Shown here piece after piece: positions 1-7,263 of a stretch of 27,359 nt of DNA. The stretch comes from a virus, in the IMG/VR virus record IMGVR_UViG_3300042520_003262, positions 1 through 27,359 of that record. One strand, given 5' to 3'. The notes beneath the pieces are model-generated. The model saw only the letters and a list, made by a program, of their open reading frames with translations, had not been told where the DNA came from and did no database searches. Within the stretch, counting starts at the first letter, position 1. Every line of letters starts with the position of its first letter. The position numbers and the translations under genes were made by a program.

Positions 1-15
1 CCTATTCACACGCAT
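1..15 (-). CDS. Possible 5' end of a gene running off the left edge
   Basis: A minus-strand ATG at 15-13 begins a frame (M-R-V-N-R) still open at the window edge. The only support is a CTATTTAC sequence 18 bases upstream (33-26), the same spacing as the CTATTTAT promoter candidates found elsewhere here. Fifteen bases are too few to judge coding. It would overlap nothing and lie just after the small sigma-like gene. Confidence 0.2.
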
Positions 16-21
16 TTGTTT

Positions 22-543
22 TCATGTAAATAGGTTGTCTGTAAGATTTGTCTTTAAAAAAGTTACTAATTTTTGGTCAAAATCTTTGATTTTTTGATAG
101 GAAAGATTCATTTGTTTTATAATCGTCTTATTGTCATAGTGTTTGAGATATTTATATTCATAAAAATTTTTCAATGTTTCATCTTGACAAATTTTCATAA
201 TTTCGCTCACGGAATTGAATTGATTTTCATAATCGGGCTTAATATAAACAGGCTCAATATCTTCTATGCCATTTTCTAAAGAAACATATTTTTTATACTT
301 TTTACGATTAATTTTTCTAACATAGTCATAAAAGTGATTTTGTGTAACAGTAAATACCCAATTATCTAATGTCTTCTTATTCAACTTTTTATGATAGTTG
401 ATAATAATTTTACTCATTGTTTCTGCACTTAAATCTTTTGATAGCTGAGAGTTTGAAGTTTTTGAGTAAAAATAACTTAATACTAATTTTTCATACTTTT
501 TGTAAATTTCTTTGTCTAATTTTTCTTTTTCTATATCTAACAT
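22..543 (-). CDS. Small sigma-70/ECF-like transcription factor
   Basis: This is a 173-aa lysine-rich protein. Residues about 15-85 look like sigma region 2: helical, with a WVFTVTQNHFYDYVRK stretch (62-77) matching the 'W-(L/V)-x-x-(I/V)-x-x-N-x-x-x-D-x-x-R-K' pattern of ECF sigma factors. Residues about 120-165 could be the region 4 helix-turn-helix. The length is close to that of T4 gp55, the sigma-like late factor (known from family). It is the last gene of a minus-strand group after a primase and a full sigma factor, with 26 bases between the primase stop and its ATG and no promoter-like motif in the gap. A role as phage late or middle sigma factor is inferred. It could instead be a degenerate or non-sigma DNA-binding protein. 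The stop is TGA. Confidence 0.55.
   Translation of the reverse strand: MLDIEKEKLDKEIYKKYEKLVLSYFYSKTSNSQLSKDLSAETMSKIIINYHKKLNKKTLDNWVFTVTQNHFYDYVRKINRKKYKKYVSLENGIEDIEPVYIKPDYENQFNSVSEIMKICQDETLKNFYEYKYLKHYDNKTIIKQMNLSYQKIKDFDQKLVTFLKTNLTDNLFT
26..33 (-). promoter_or_regulatory. Weak CTATTTAC promoter-like element
   Basis: The minus strand reads CTATTTAC, one base from the CTATTTAT element, and lies 18 bases before a possible ATG at 15. It sits inside the end of the small sigma-like gene, so chance occurrence is quite possible. Confidence 0.2.
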
Positions 544-569
544 TTATTTCCATATAATAAAACATTTAA

Positions 570-1532
570 TTATTGTTTTAAATTTGTTTTCATTAAATCA
601 AATATATACTTTTTTCCATAACTTTGCATATTTGCATTCAAATCATTATCATTATTATACATTTGTATCTTAACATTTGTTAACCCTAAACTCAATAATC
701 GTTCCTGAATTTCTAAAGATGAGTTTGGTGTCATGTTATAATTAAAATTTTGTCGTTTATCAATTGCATCAGGATTTAATAGAATAACCACATTGGGTTT
801 ATATTTTATTAATTTTGATAAAATATTATCATAAAGGGATTTACCCAATAAAATGATTGTATTTACGGGTATAGTAGTATATTCAAAGTATGCTTCTACA
901 ATATAAACAGTTCCATTCCAATTTATATTTTTTTCATTGAAAATTATCTCTCTTTTATCTGCATTTGGCAATTTATATGCTTGATTCTTCTCAACATTAT
1001 CCTTAAAGGTTCTAGTAATAAAATAATTAATTTTACCATCATTATCATATGATGGTATTATAATTCTATCTTTATAGAAACCTTCAATACAGAAACCAAG
1101 TTTGTCTTTATTGATAATAGATTTTGAAACTTTTCTTTTCTTTATATATTCATATGCTTCTAGATGTAATGGATTATTATTATCCATCTTTTCAAAAGAA
1201 ATAAATTCTTTAGGTAATGAAAAAACTTTAAATTTTTTTATTTGAGAAATAACACTTGGTTCATTCTCATATTTAAGAAATTCATCTATCTGTTGTTTAT
1301 TAGCATATCTTTTAAAAATAAAAAAAAGTGGGCCTGATAAACCACACTTCCAACACTTACAAACTTTATTGTATTTTCCTTTATTATTTAATGCAATGTT
1401 GACTTCAAGATTGTATTTATTATCGGAAACACCATAATTTAATTTCGTGCATTCAGGACAATTAAATTGCATCTGTGTTGATGCATTACTTTTAGGGTGA
1501 CCAAAGACTGACTCAAGAAGATTATAAATCAT
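570..1532 (-). CDS. DnaG-type DNA primase
   Basis: This 320-aa primase would make RNA primers for phage DNA replication. An N-terminal zinc ribbon is visible: C25-P-E-C28, then C58-K-C60-W-K-C63. The DnaG core follows, with RIIIPSYDNDGKINYF at about 156-171 matching the conserved 'R-(I/V)-x-(I/F)-P-(I/L)-x-D-x-x-G' motif. A TOPRIM-like region comes next: IVEAYFE at 211-217 supplies the catalytic Glu (E213), and VVILLNPDAID at 248-258 takes the place of the usual D-x-D. In it the first Asp is Asn253, while Asp255 is kept. At 320 aa it lacks the C-terminal helicase-binding domain of bacterial DnaG, so a separate helicase is expected outside the window. The ATG overlaps the end of the upstream sigma gene by 11 bases, which suggests translational coupling. 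It is odd for a primase to be co-directional with baseplate genes. Confidence 0.85.
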   Translation of the reverse strand: MIYNLLESVFGHPKSNASTQMQFNCPECTKLNYGVSDNKYNLEVNIALNNKGKYNKVCKCWKCGLSGPLFFIFKRYANKQQIDEFLKYENEPSVISQIKKFKVFSLPKEFISFEKMDNNNPLHLEAYEYIKKRKVSKSIINKDKLGFCIEGFYKDRIIIPSYDNDGKINYFITRTFKDNVEKNQAYKLPNADKREIIFNEKNINWNGTVYIVEAYFEYTTIPVNTIILLGKSLYDNILSKLIKYKPNVVILLNPDAIDKRQNFNYNMTPNSSLEIQERLLSLGLTNVKIQMYNNDNDLNANMQSYGKKYIFDLMKTNLKQ

Positions 1533-2364
1533 TTTTGATTTTTCTTATTGCGTTATTGTGAATTTTGTTTACTTCTTTTTCTTTCATATTTAACATATCA
1601 CTTATCTGGTTAAGATTTAGTTCAGGTTTATCAGCAAGTCCATACTTATATGAAATAATAATTTTTTCAATTTTATTAAGTTTATTAAAATTTATACAAT
1701 TCAAATCAACATCTCTATAAATATTATTATCATTCATTATTGATGAGGCTAATATTTCTTCATATGTTATTTCTTCAGCACCATTAAAAGAAGAGTGAAT
1801 TGAAAATATATTATTATCATCTATAGCGTTTATAGATTTAGCAATGATTTCACTAGCAGTTTCTTCTCCTAAATCTTCTTTTATATCATCAATGATTGGG
1901 TCAAAACCATAATGATTATAAAACTTATTTCTAAGTTCTATATATTTTTGATTTACTGAATGAGATTTGATTGGTTGCCTAATTGCTTTTGATTCTTTAG
2001 CAATACCATCTAAAATAGCTTGTTTAATCCACCATACGGCATATGTACTAAATTTAAACCCTTTTGATGGGTCAAATTCATCAATTGCTCTTATTAGACC
2101 AATATTACCTGAAGAGATTATATCCGTAAGTTCATAAAAATCACTATTATGATAATACTTAGATACATTAATTACAAATCTTAAATTATTTTTAATTAAA
2201 AGATTTTTAATTTTAGGGCATTTTGTTTGCCTATATTCAAAAAACATATCTAACTCTGTTTTTTTATCAATATCATCAATATTTCGGATTTCTTGATGAT
2301 AAAGTTTTAAAATTTCAGATGTATCCTTTGTTATTTTAACTGATTTTGAATTGATGTTTTTCAT
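1522..2364 (-). CDS. Sigma-70 family RNA polymerase sigma factor
   Basis: This is a 280-aa phage-encoded sigma factor with the main sigma-70 landmarks. Region 2 (about 57-120) contains NLRFVINVSKYY, the 'DIISSGNIGLIRAIDEFDP' equivalent of the core-binding region 2.1-2.2, and 'FSTYAVWWIKQAI' of the -10-recognising region 2.3-2.4. A region 3-like stretch (about 135-200) and a region 4 helix-turn-helix (about 225-278, ending NAIRKIKNDL) follow. The conserved acidic region 1.1 is absent. An upstream in-frame ATG at 2400 would add 12 hydrophobic residues, but it lies upstream of the predicted -7 box (2378-2385), so I chose the ATG at 2364. It probably redirects host RNA polymerase to phage promoters, with the CTATTTAT element as candidate target (inference). 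It is coupled to the downstream primase. Confidence 0.85.
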   Translation of the reverse strand: MKNINSKSVKITKDTSEILKLYHQEIRNIDDIDKKTELDMFFEYRQTKCPKIKNLLIKNNLRFVINVSKYYHNSDFYELTDIISSGNIGLIRAIDEFDPSKGFKFSTYAVWWIKQAILDGIAKESKAIRQPIKSHSVNQKYIELRNKFYNHYGFDPIIDDIKEDLGEETASEIIAKSINAIDDNNIFSIHSSFNGAEEITYEEILASSIMNDNNIYRDVDLNCINFNKLNKIEKIIISYKYGLADKPELNLNQISDMLNMKEKEVNKIHNNAIRKIKNDL

Positions 2365-2377
2365 ATGTGTGTAAATA

Positions 2378-2407
2378 CAAATATAAATAAAGATGCCCAA
2401 AAAACAA
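2378..2407 (-). promoter_or_regulatory. Host-type (Bacteroidota) promoter before the sigma gene
   Basis: Read on the minus strand, TTG (2407-2405) is followed by a 19-base spacer and TATATTTG (2385-2378). This fits the published Bacteroides housekeeping pattern of TTG at -33 and TAnnTTTG at -7. Transcription would start about 5-10 bases before the chosen sigma start at 2364. It would let host polymerase express sigma, primase and the small sigma-like gene early. Confidence 0.5.
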
Positions 2408-2416
2408 TGAAATTTT

Positions 2417-2713
2417 TTATTTTTCGTTAAAACGCTGATTTAAAATCAAAATCAGTTCTGCCCATTTTTTTTCAATCGCTTTAATTTTTTCCTCCAAAAT
2501 CAAACCTCTTTTTTTAAAGTCATCTTTTTTGACATTTTTATAAAAAAAGTCATCCTCAATTGGGGTTGTTTCAATTTCAGCTAATAACATTTCTAATTGT
2601 AAATGATATTTTTCAGATTCATCAACTAAAAAATTAATAGTTTCAATCAGTTTATCATTTTTTTCCTTTAAATAAGTATCACTTCTTCTTGAGAGAATTT
2701 CGTTTAATATCAT
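2417..2713 (-). CDS. Small coiled-coil protein, unknown function
   Basis: This 98-aa protein is dominated by charged and leucine-rich helices. Residues 15-50 and 62-95 have heptad-like spacing and could form a coiled coil or helical hairpin. There is no signal peptide or membrane segment and I recognise no family. It lies 21 bases after the preceding 133-aa gene and 52 bases before the chosen sigma start. The promoter candidate for the sigma gene lies in that 52-base gap, so this gene probably closes the structural part of the operon. Its size and position would suit an assembly chaperone or small virion component, but nothing in the sequence shows that. Confidence 0.6.
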   Translation of the reverse strand: MILNEILSRRSDTYLKEKNDKLIETINFLVDESEKYHLQLEMLLAEIETTPIEDDFFYKNVKKDDFKKRGLILEEKIKAIEKKWAELILILNQRFNEK

Positions 2714-2734
2714 AATTAATAAATATAAGTGTTA

Positions 2735-3136
2735 TTATTCAATAATTGTACCACCAATACCATATGTTACCGTTGAACCATAAACTACAATAGGAATACC
2801 TAAGTTACCAATACCTGTACCAATTAATTGAGTTCCAGGTGATGTAGCACTTGAGATTTTAGATTCATTAGTAATCTCATTAATAATTGCTTGAATAGCA
2901 GTATACCAAAGTATATCATCACAATTTGCAGTACCATCTGTTAAGTTACCTGTTGGTAAACCTAATGATTTTTTCTTTTCTAATACTGTATTGGCTGCTC
3001 TTAAAGCTGACATACCACCTCTTGCTTGGCTCAATACAACTATTGGTGGGGGTATAATACCAAAATTTGGTAATTCTTTAATACCTAGAATATTTTCTAA
3101 AGTATCAAGTATTGTGTTAAAAACTTCTCCTATCAT
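2735..3136 (-). CDS. Hypothetical virion-associated protein, Gly-rich C-terminus
   Basis: This is a 133-aa protein without a recognised family. The N-terminus is helical. A proline-rich turn (IIPPPIVVLSQARGG, about 27-41) and a helical stretch follow. The C-terminal 40 residues are rich in Gly, Ile, Val and Thr, suggesting a beta-structured end. It lies between a 419-aa probable tail protein and a coiled-coil protein, in the transcription unit headed by the gp6-like wedge, with gaps of 11 and 21 bases. Membership of the baseplate or tail is inferred from position only. Confidence 0.55.
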   Translation of the reverse strand: MIGEVFNTILDTLENILGIKELPNFGIIPPPIVVLSQARGGMSALRAANTVLEKKKSLGLPTGNLTDGTANCDDILWYTAIQAIINEITNESKISSATSPGTQLIGTGIGNLGIPIVVYGSTVTYGIGGTIIE

Positions 3137-3147
3137 ATTTTTAAAAA

Positions 3148-4407
3148 TTAAACAAATCTAGCCCCAGATAATGATAATAATATATCTTGTCTTTTTTTCA
3201 ATTGCTCCTTAATTAACTTTATTGTTACAATAATAACTAATCTTAATAATATTTTTTTAATAAACTCTAGTATAATACATAAAAAATCTTCATATACTTC
3301 ATCCCATAATTCTTTAAAGAAATCACCTAAATCTTCAAATAATGATTTAATATCTTTTTTAAAATCAAAATTAACATTCATTATTTTATTATAAAGATTA
3401 ACAAAGAAAATAACACTTGGTTGTTTAAAAAACATCGCCAATAATGCATCACCAATCGCTTCACCAATTTTTTTATAATAATCATTAACAACATTTGAAC
3501 TAATTTCAGTATCATATTCAGGTATTAATGTTCTAAAATTACTTACACTTGGTGCATTAGCAACAACATCTATTTGTTTTTGTGTAACTGTAATATTTTC
3601 TCTAAAACAATTTGCATCAACATTTAAACCTTTGGTTTGGGTATCTAATTCTAAATTTAATAACTTATTTAAGTCTAATTTAAAAACATTTTTACTTTCA
3701 TACTTTGAATATGAACGTGCCATTATTATAATTTTTGCATCTTCTTCAGTAAAATCAGTATGAAAAAGTAAATTTATAATTTCATTAGTAATAACTTTTG
3801 CATTAAATAATGGACCAATATATAATGTTAATGAAACCAATAATTCTTTTGCCGAAATAGCAGGAAGTTTTGTTAAAATTGAACCCTTTGTATCATTATA
3901 TTGCATTGTTACTGTTAAGGGTACTCCTTGTAGATTTGGTAATCCTTGTACACCTAATGTAACCTCTTGCCCTGCTGTTGTAAGTACTTTGTCCTGTATA
4001 TCTCTAAATAAATTATTGGGGTTAAATGCTGTTGAAGTGCTTGGTACGGGTTTTTTTAAACTATTGGTTAAATCAAAACTACCAATAGGCATTTCTATAC
4101 CATTAGTACTATATTGAGATGGTATTGTTATATTTTCAGGTATTTTTTTAGTTATTTTATTATAAAATTTATTTGTTAATTTATCTAAATATTCTTGTGT
4201 AATTACTTTACTCAATAAGTATTCTGTCATTGTTTCCAATGCATTTTCACCTTCTATGGTTTTATAAATGGTAAGTAAAAAATTTAAAGGGTCGTTTTGG
4301 TCAGATATGAATGATTCAAAACTTTTTACATCTATATCACTATTTGCCATAGTCATATAAAGTTTTATTTTATCAATAATATTTGATTTTTTTTGATTAA
4401 CATTCAT
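3148..4407 (-). CDS. Hypothetical tail/baseplate protein with hydrophobic C-terminus
   Basis: This 419-aa protein is in no family I recognise. The N-terminal third is mainly helical. A mixed, Pro/Thr/Gln-rich centre (about 100-190) follows, then another helical part. The C-terminal region (about 365-405) has an acidic amphipathic helix, then a very hydrophobic Ile/Leu/Val stretch followed by a basic helix, which could insert in a membrane or pack in a helical bundle. The start codon is two bases after the stop of the gp6-like gene, so the two are probably translated together. In T4-like phages, genes next to gp6 encode other wedge components, so a baseplate role is likely, but a membrane-active role of the C-terminus cannot be excluded. 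Confidence 0.6.
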   Translation of the reverse strand: MNVNQKKSNIIDKIKLYMTMANSDIDVKSFESFISDQNDPLNFLLTIYKTIEGENALETMTEYLLSKVITQEYLDKLTNKFYNKITKKIPENITIPSQYSTNGIEMPIGSFDLTNSLKKPVPSTSTAFNPNNLFRDIQDKVLTTAGQEVTLGVQGLPNLQGVPLTVTMQYNDTKGSILTKLPAISAKELLVSLTLYIGPLFNAKVITNEIINLLFHTDFTEEDAKIIIMARSYSKYESKNVFKLDLNKLLNLELDTQTKGLNVDANCFRENITVTQKQIDVVANAPSVSNFRTLIPEYDTEISSNVVNDYYKKIGEAIGDALLAMFFKQPSVIFFVNLYNKIMNVNFDFKKDIKSLFEDLGDFFKELWDEVYEDFLCIILEFIKKILLRLVIIVTIKLIKEQLKKRQDILLSLSGARFV

Positions 4408-4408
4408 T

Positions 4409-6226
4409 TTATCCTAATTTAGTTACAGTAACCTTAATATCATTATTATACTTTATTTCAAAAATACCATCATATGTGTTATATAGAATACCATCGGATA
4501 AATCTAATTCACCTGTTGTATTATCTAAAAACACAGCATTCATTTTATTTGAAGAATATGATACACCTGTTTTATTATAACACCTAATTGAGTTAATATT
4601 AATTACATTTGGAACATTATTGATTGCTTCAAATAGTCTACCGATATAAAGATTTTGCCCCATTACAGCTTTATATATTGAATGAAAATTCAATATCTCT
4701 TTAATGGTTCTAGCAATAATGTCAAAATCATTAGTATTTGTTTTTTCAACTAAAACATTTATATTGTAAGAAAGATTATATATTTTTCCATCATCAACTC
4801 TAATATAATCATTAATCATTCTATGTTTAGTTAAGAACTCCGCAATATTTTGTTTTAATAAATTTGTAGAAGTATTATCAAGTTTGCCTTCTGAATTTAA
4901 ACCAATAATATTATATACAATAGCATTATTTCTTAATGAAGTAGAAAATTTAAATGGTACACCATATTTACCATCCATTCTGAAAAGAATAGCATAATAA
5001 TCTTCCAATGTTACTGCTCTGTTTTGTGCTCCATAATTATAAGAAATCATATTTCTGATTTCTTCAATTGAAAGTGCATCCTTACCACCTAGTGCAGGGA
5101 TAGGATTATTGCAAGTCATTGTATTTATGATTGATTGGTTAATATTTTGTTTTGGACCGTTAATAATAACCGTTTTATTTGCAATTGTTGTTAATGTGTT
5201 TGGTCCAAGATTAGTATTTGAACCACCACCAACTCTATATTTTATGAATATTGTTGTGTTTCCTTTTACTTTTTCACCTAAAGCTGTATTGTATAGGTAA
5301 GACTCTATTTTTGAGAAATTTGCAGAGTTTTCTATAGTATTATTAAATACATTTATATTACCATCACCTCCACCAAAAGTTACTCTACAAAAACCTTCTT
5401 CACTAAATTCTTTAATAAATTTTTTCTTTATTTTTTTCCAATTTCCTTTTCTAACACCATTTTCAGAAATGACAGGAGATGTTTCAACAAAAACTTCAGA
5501 TTCGGCTAAATATTCAACTTGAAAAAATTGTAAATCTTGGTCATTAAATTCATCATCTGTAGGTACTGTAGTTATATTACCTGTTTTAGCAACTATTGAG
5601 GTTACATCAATAACATCATCTTCAGATAAAACAATTTGATAGAATGGTGTTGATTCTTCATTTGAAATATATCTTCTTGCAATTCTTGTAGAACCATTAT
5701 AAACAATTTCTTGTTTAATAATTCTATATGCTACAATCTCACCAAAGTTATTTTCAATTGGAACTGAAGACCTATTTTCAGATGTTCCTTCAATTGAAAA
5801 ATCAGTTGAAAAATCACAATCACCTAATAATTCAAATGTAACATTGCCATTTGTAAATTGTGTACCTGCTTTTACAATGGGTAGATAAGCATCATCAAAG
5901 CTTTCACCATTTGCTGGTATAACAGCTTCAATATTAATTAATGTGACAGCAGGTTTTTTATTTGGTAGTTTAACACCTAAGTTTTTAGCAATATTAAATA
6001 ATGACTTTTTTAATTGAGCATTTTCAAGTTGAGTTTCCTGAAATACACGGTCAAGATTGAAATAATTCATTTCACTTGTACCTGCTAATATATCAATAAA
6101 GACAGAACCTACTGAGGTATCTTCTAAGTTTAAAAAAACATCGGGATAATTAGTTTTGATATAATTTTTTATATCCTCTTTTATCTCAAAAAAATTCCTT
6201 TTATTATAATTTAATGCTGTAGCCAT
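4409..6226 (-). CDS. T4 gp6/phage J-like baseplate wedge protein
   Basis: This 605-aa protein matches the baseplate J/gp6 family that forms the inner wedge ring around the tail hub and triggers sheath contraction. The N-terminal region (about 1-100) carries the family pattern of a short helix, an 'NLEDTSVGSVFIDILAG' segment, then 'MNYFNLDRVFQETQLENAQ' and a conserved 'A-K-x-L-G-x-x' turn. A Gly/Asn-rich centre with a 'YRVGGGSNTNLGPNT' stretch follows, and then the typical 'N-P-x-P-A-x-G-G-x-D-A-x-S-x-E-E-I-R' block at about 375-391, diagnostic of J-like proteins. T4 gp6 is about 660 aa, so the length fits. It is the first gene of a minus-strand unit, with a CTATTTAT element 24 bases upstream of its ATG. 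Confidence 0.88.
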   Translation of the reverse strand: MATALNYNKRNFFEIKEDIKNYIKTNYPDVFLNLEDTSVGSVFIDILAGTSEMNYFNLDRVFQETQLENAQLKKSLFNIAKNLGVKLPNKKPAVTLINIEAVIPANGESFDDAYLPIVKAGTQFTNGNVTFELLGDCDFSTDFSIEGTSENRSSVPIENNFGEIVAYRIIKQEIVYNGSTRIARRYISNEESTPFYQIVLSEDDVIDVTSIVAKTGNITTVPTDDEFNDQDLQFFQVEYLAESEVFVETSPVISENGVRKGNWKKIKKKFIKEFSEEGFCRVTFGGGDGNINVFNNTIENSANFSKIESYLYNTALGEKVKGNTTIFIKYRVGGGSNTNLGPNTLTTIANKTVIINGPKQNINQSIINTMTCNNPIPALGGKDALSIEEIRNMISYNYGAQNRAVTLEDYYAILFRMDGKYGVPFKFSTSLRNNAIVYNIIGLNSEGKLDNTSTNLLKQNIAEFLTKHRMINDYIRVDDGKIYNLSYNINVLVEKTNTNDFDIIARTIKEILNFHSIYKAVMGQNLYIGRLFEAINNVPNVININSIRCYNKTGVSYSSNKMNAVFLDNTTGELDLSDGILYNTYDGIFEIKYNNDIKVTVTKLG

Positions 6227-6242
6227 TTAATACTTATTTTCC

Positions 6243-6250
6243 ATAAATAG
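6243..6250 (-). promoter_or_regulatory. CTATTTAT late-promoter candidate for gp6-like operon
   Basis: CTATTTAT on the minus strand begins 24 bases upstream of the gp6-like ATG. It is paired with an identical element on the other strand, separated by 10 bases. No -35 element is evident, as in T4 late promoters, which consist essentially of a -10 box. Confidence 0.6.
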
Positions 6251-6260
6251 TTAAAAAATA

Positions 6261-6268
6261 CTATTTAT
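6261..6268 (+). promoter_or_regulatory. CTATTTAT late-promoter candidate for the 140-aa gene
   Basis: CTATTTATAATAAA begins 18 bases before the ATG at 6279. It is the same element, with the same downstream A/T-rich extension, as at 21241. It faces away from the minus-strand copy at 6243-6250. Confidence 0.6.
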
Positions 6269-6278
6269 AATAAACTAT

Positions 6279-6701
6279 ATGCCTAGACTAAAACGCTCAA
6301 AATTATCGTTAACACAGGAAAGTATAGAAAAACATATGAATGAAGTTTATAGTATCCTTGAGAACTATAAACAAATGGGAGTCAGACATTATAATTTCGT
6401 ACTTCGTATCATTGAAGAGTTAGGCTCTGACAGCATTGAAGACCCTGTAAGGCTTCAATTAATGGCACAGCTTGAACAGTCAAGAAACAATTCTTTGAAT
6501 GCTTTTAAGGAGTATTTAAAGATGAAAACAGACCTAATTACCAAACATCTTAATAGTGTTAAAATCTTTGGTGATTTGGAAGTCAAATCAAATAAAACAA
6601 AAAGTAGTGGTTCTGATGATTCTTCTTTAAGTAAAGAAGACCAAGATGAGGTTCAAAAAATGATACAAGAACTTATGACAATGAAGCAAACTAAATTTTA
6701 A
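6279..6701 (+). CDS. Hypothetical helical protein, single plus-strand gene
   Basis: This 140-aa protein is not recognised. A basic N-terminus (MPRLKRSKLSL) precedes about 85 residues of amphipathic helix, then a Ser/Lys/Asp-rich flexible linker (about 105-120) and a final acidic-basic helix. A basic head plus helical bundle plus tail would suit a small terminase subunit, a scaffold or an assembly chaperone, but no motif decides between them. It is the only plus-strand gene in its neighbourhood, has its own CTATTTAT element, and ends in an 11-base convergent overlap with the amidase-like gene. Its separate promoter suggests a dose or time of expression independent of the flanking operons. Confidence 0.7.
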   Translation: MPRLKRSKLSLTQESIEKHMNEVYSILENYKQMGVRHYNFVLRIIEELGSDSIEDPVRLQLMAQLEQSRNNSLNAFKEYLKMKTDLITKHLNSVKIFGDLEVKSNKTKSSGSDDSSLSKEDQDEVQKMIQELMTMKQTKF

Positions 6702-6720
6702 AAATAATAGAATTTAGTTT
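6688..6720. terminator. Hairpin shared by two convergent gene ends
   Basis: AAACTAAATT (6688-6697) and AATTTAGTTT (6711-6720) are perfect inverted repeats, extendable inward by a G-T wobble and two more pairs to leave a 7-base loop (6701-6707). The stem spans both stop codons of the overlapping convergent genes. The A/T-rich stem and short T stretches on each side make it a candidate bidirectional terminator, though without a classical long U-tract. Confidence 0.5.
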
Positions 6721-7263
6721 ATCAACATTTAAAGTTGAATTTGGAGAATAAGAGAAGACATCAATATGATTTAAAAAAATTATAGAATTGTCTTCTCTAT
6801 TTTTTATGTTAATCTCTTTAAGATGTAAATTATGTTTATTTCCTAAATAAATGATTAAATGTGCTAATGCTTCTGTTTGGATTTTTGTGTATTTATCGTA
6901 AAAACTTGTATCCTTATTAAGACTTATTTCATCAACATTTTTTTTATCAATTTTATCATTACACCAATTTAAAAAGTTATCATCAATATTGATTAATTTA
7001 CCTGCATTTTCTAATGCAACAAAAATTGAGTTCTTATTTATTTTTTCTATTGTTGTGAAATCGGAATAATACTTTTCATCATAAAATTTATGTATAGACC
7101 CATCTTTCTTTATAACATATGCAGGTGCATACTCTTTTTTGGATAATGATGTAATATATTTATCAAAGTCATTCCTTAAAGTATCACATATGATAATATA
7201 CTTTTTATCATTTTCTTCTTTGACAAACTTATCAATCGGATTTAAAAGTATTTCTTTAAGCAT
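6691..7263 (-). CDS. Amidase_2/PGRP-like protein with degenerate zinc site
   Basis: This 190-aa protein follows the layout of N-acetylmuramoyl-L-alanine amidases of the T7 lysozyme/PGRP type: a hydrophobic strand (IIIC, 23-26), AYVIKKDGSIHKFYDE at 48-63 (family pattern 'Y-x-I-x-x-D-G-x-I-x-x-x'), NSIFVALENAG at 78-88 ('S-I-x-I-x-L-x-N-x-G'), YTKIQTEALAHLIIYL at 125-140 ('T-x-x-Q-x-x-x-L-x-x-L'), and NHIDVF at 165-170 ('G-H-x-D-V'). The His normally found after the first strand is not present; Cys26/Asp27 stand there, and only His166 of the zinc triad is clear. It may be an inactive, structural or altered-metal relative, perhaps a tail-associated wall-binding protein. It overlaps the upstream exonuclease gene by 8 bases. 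The family call comes from pattern alone. Confidence 0.5.
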   Translation of the reverse strand: MLKEILLNPIDKFVKEENDKKYIIICDTLRNDFDKYITSLSKKEYAPAYVIKKDGSIHKFYDEKYYSDFTTIEKINKNSIFVALENAGKLINIDDNFLNWCNDKIDKKNVDEISLNKDTSFYDKYTKIQTEALAHLIIYLGNKHNLHLKEINIKNREDNSIIFLNHIDVFSYSPNSTLNVDKLNSIIFKI

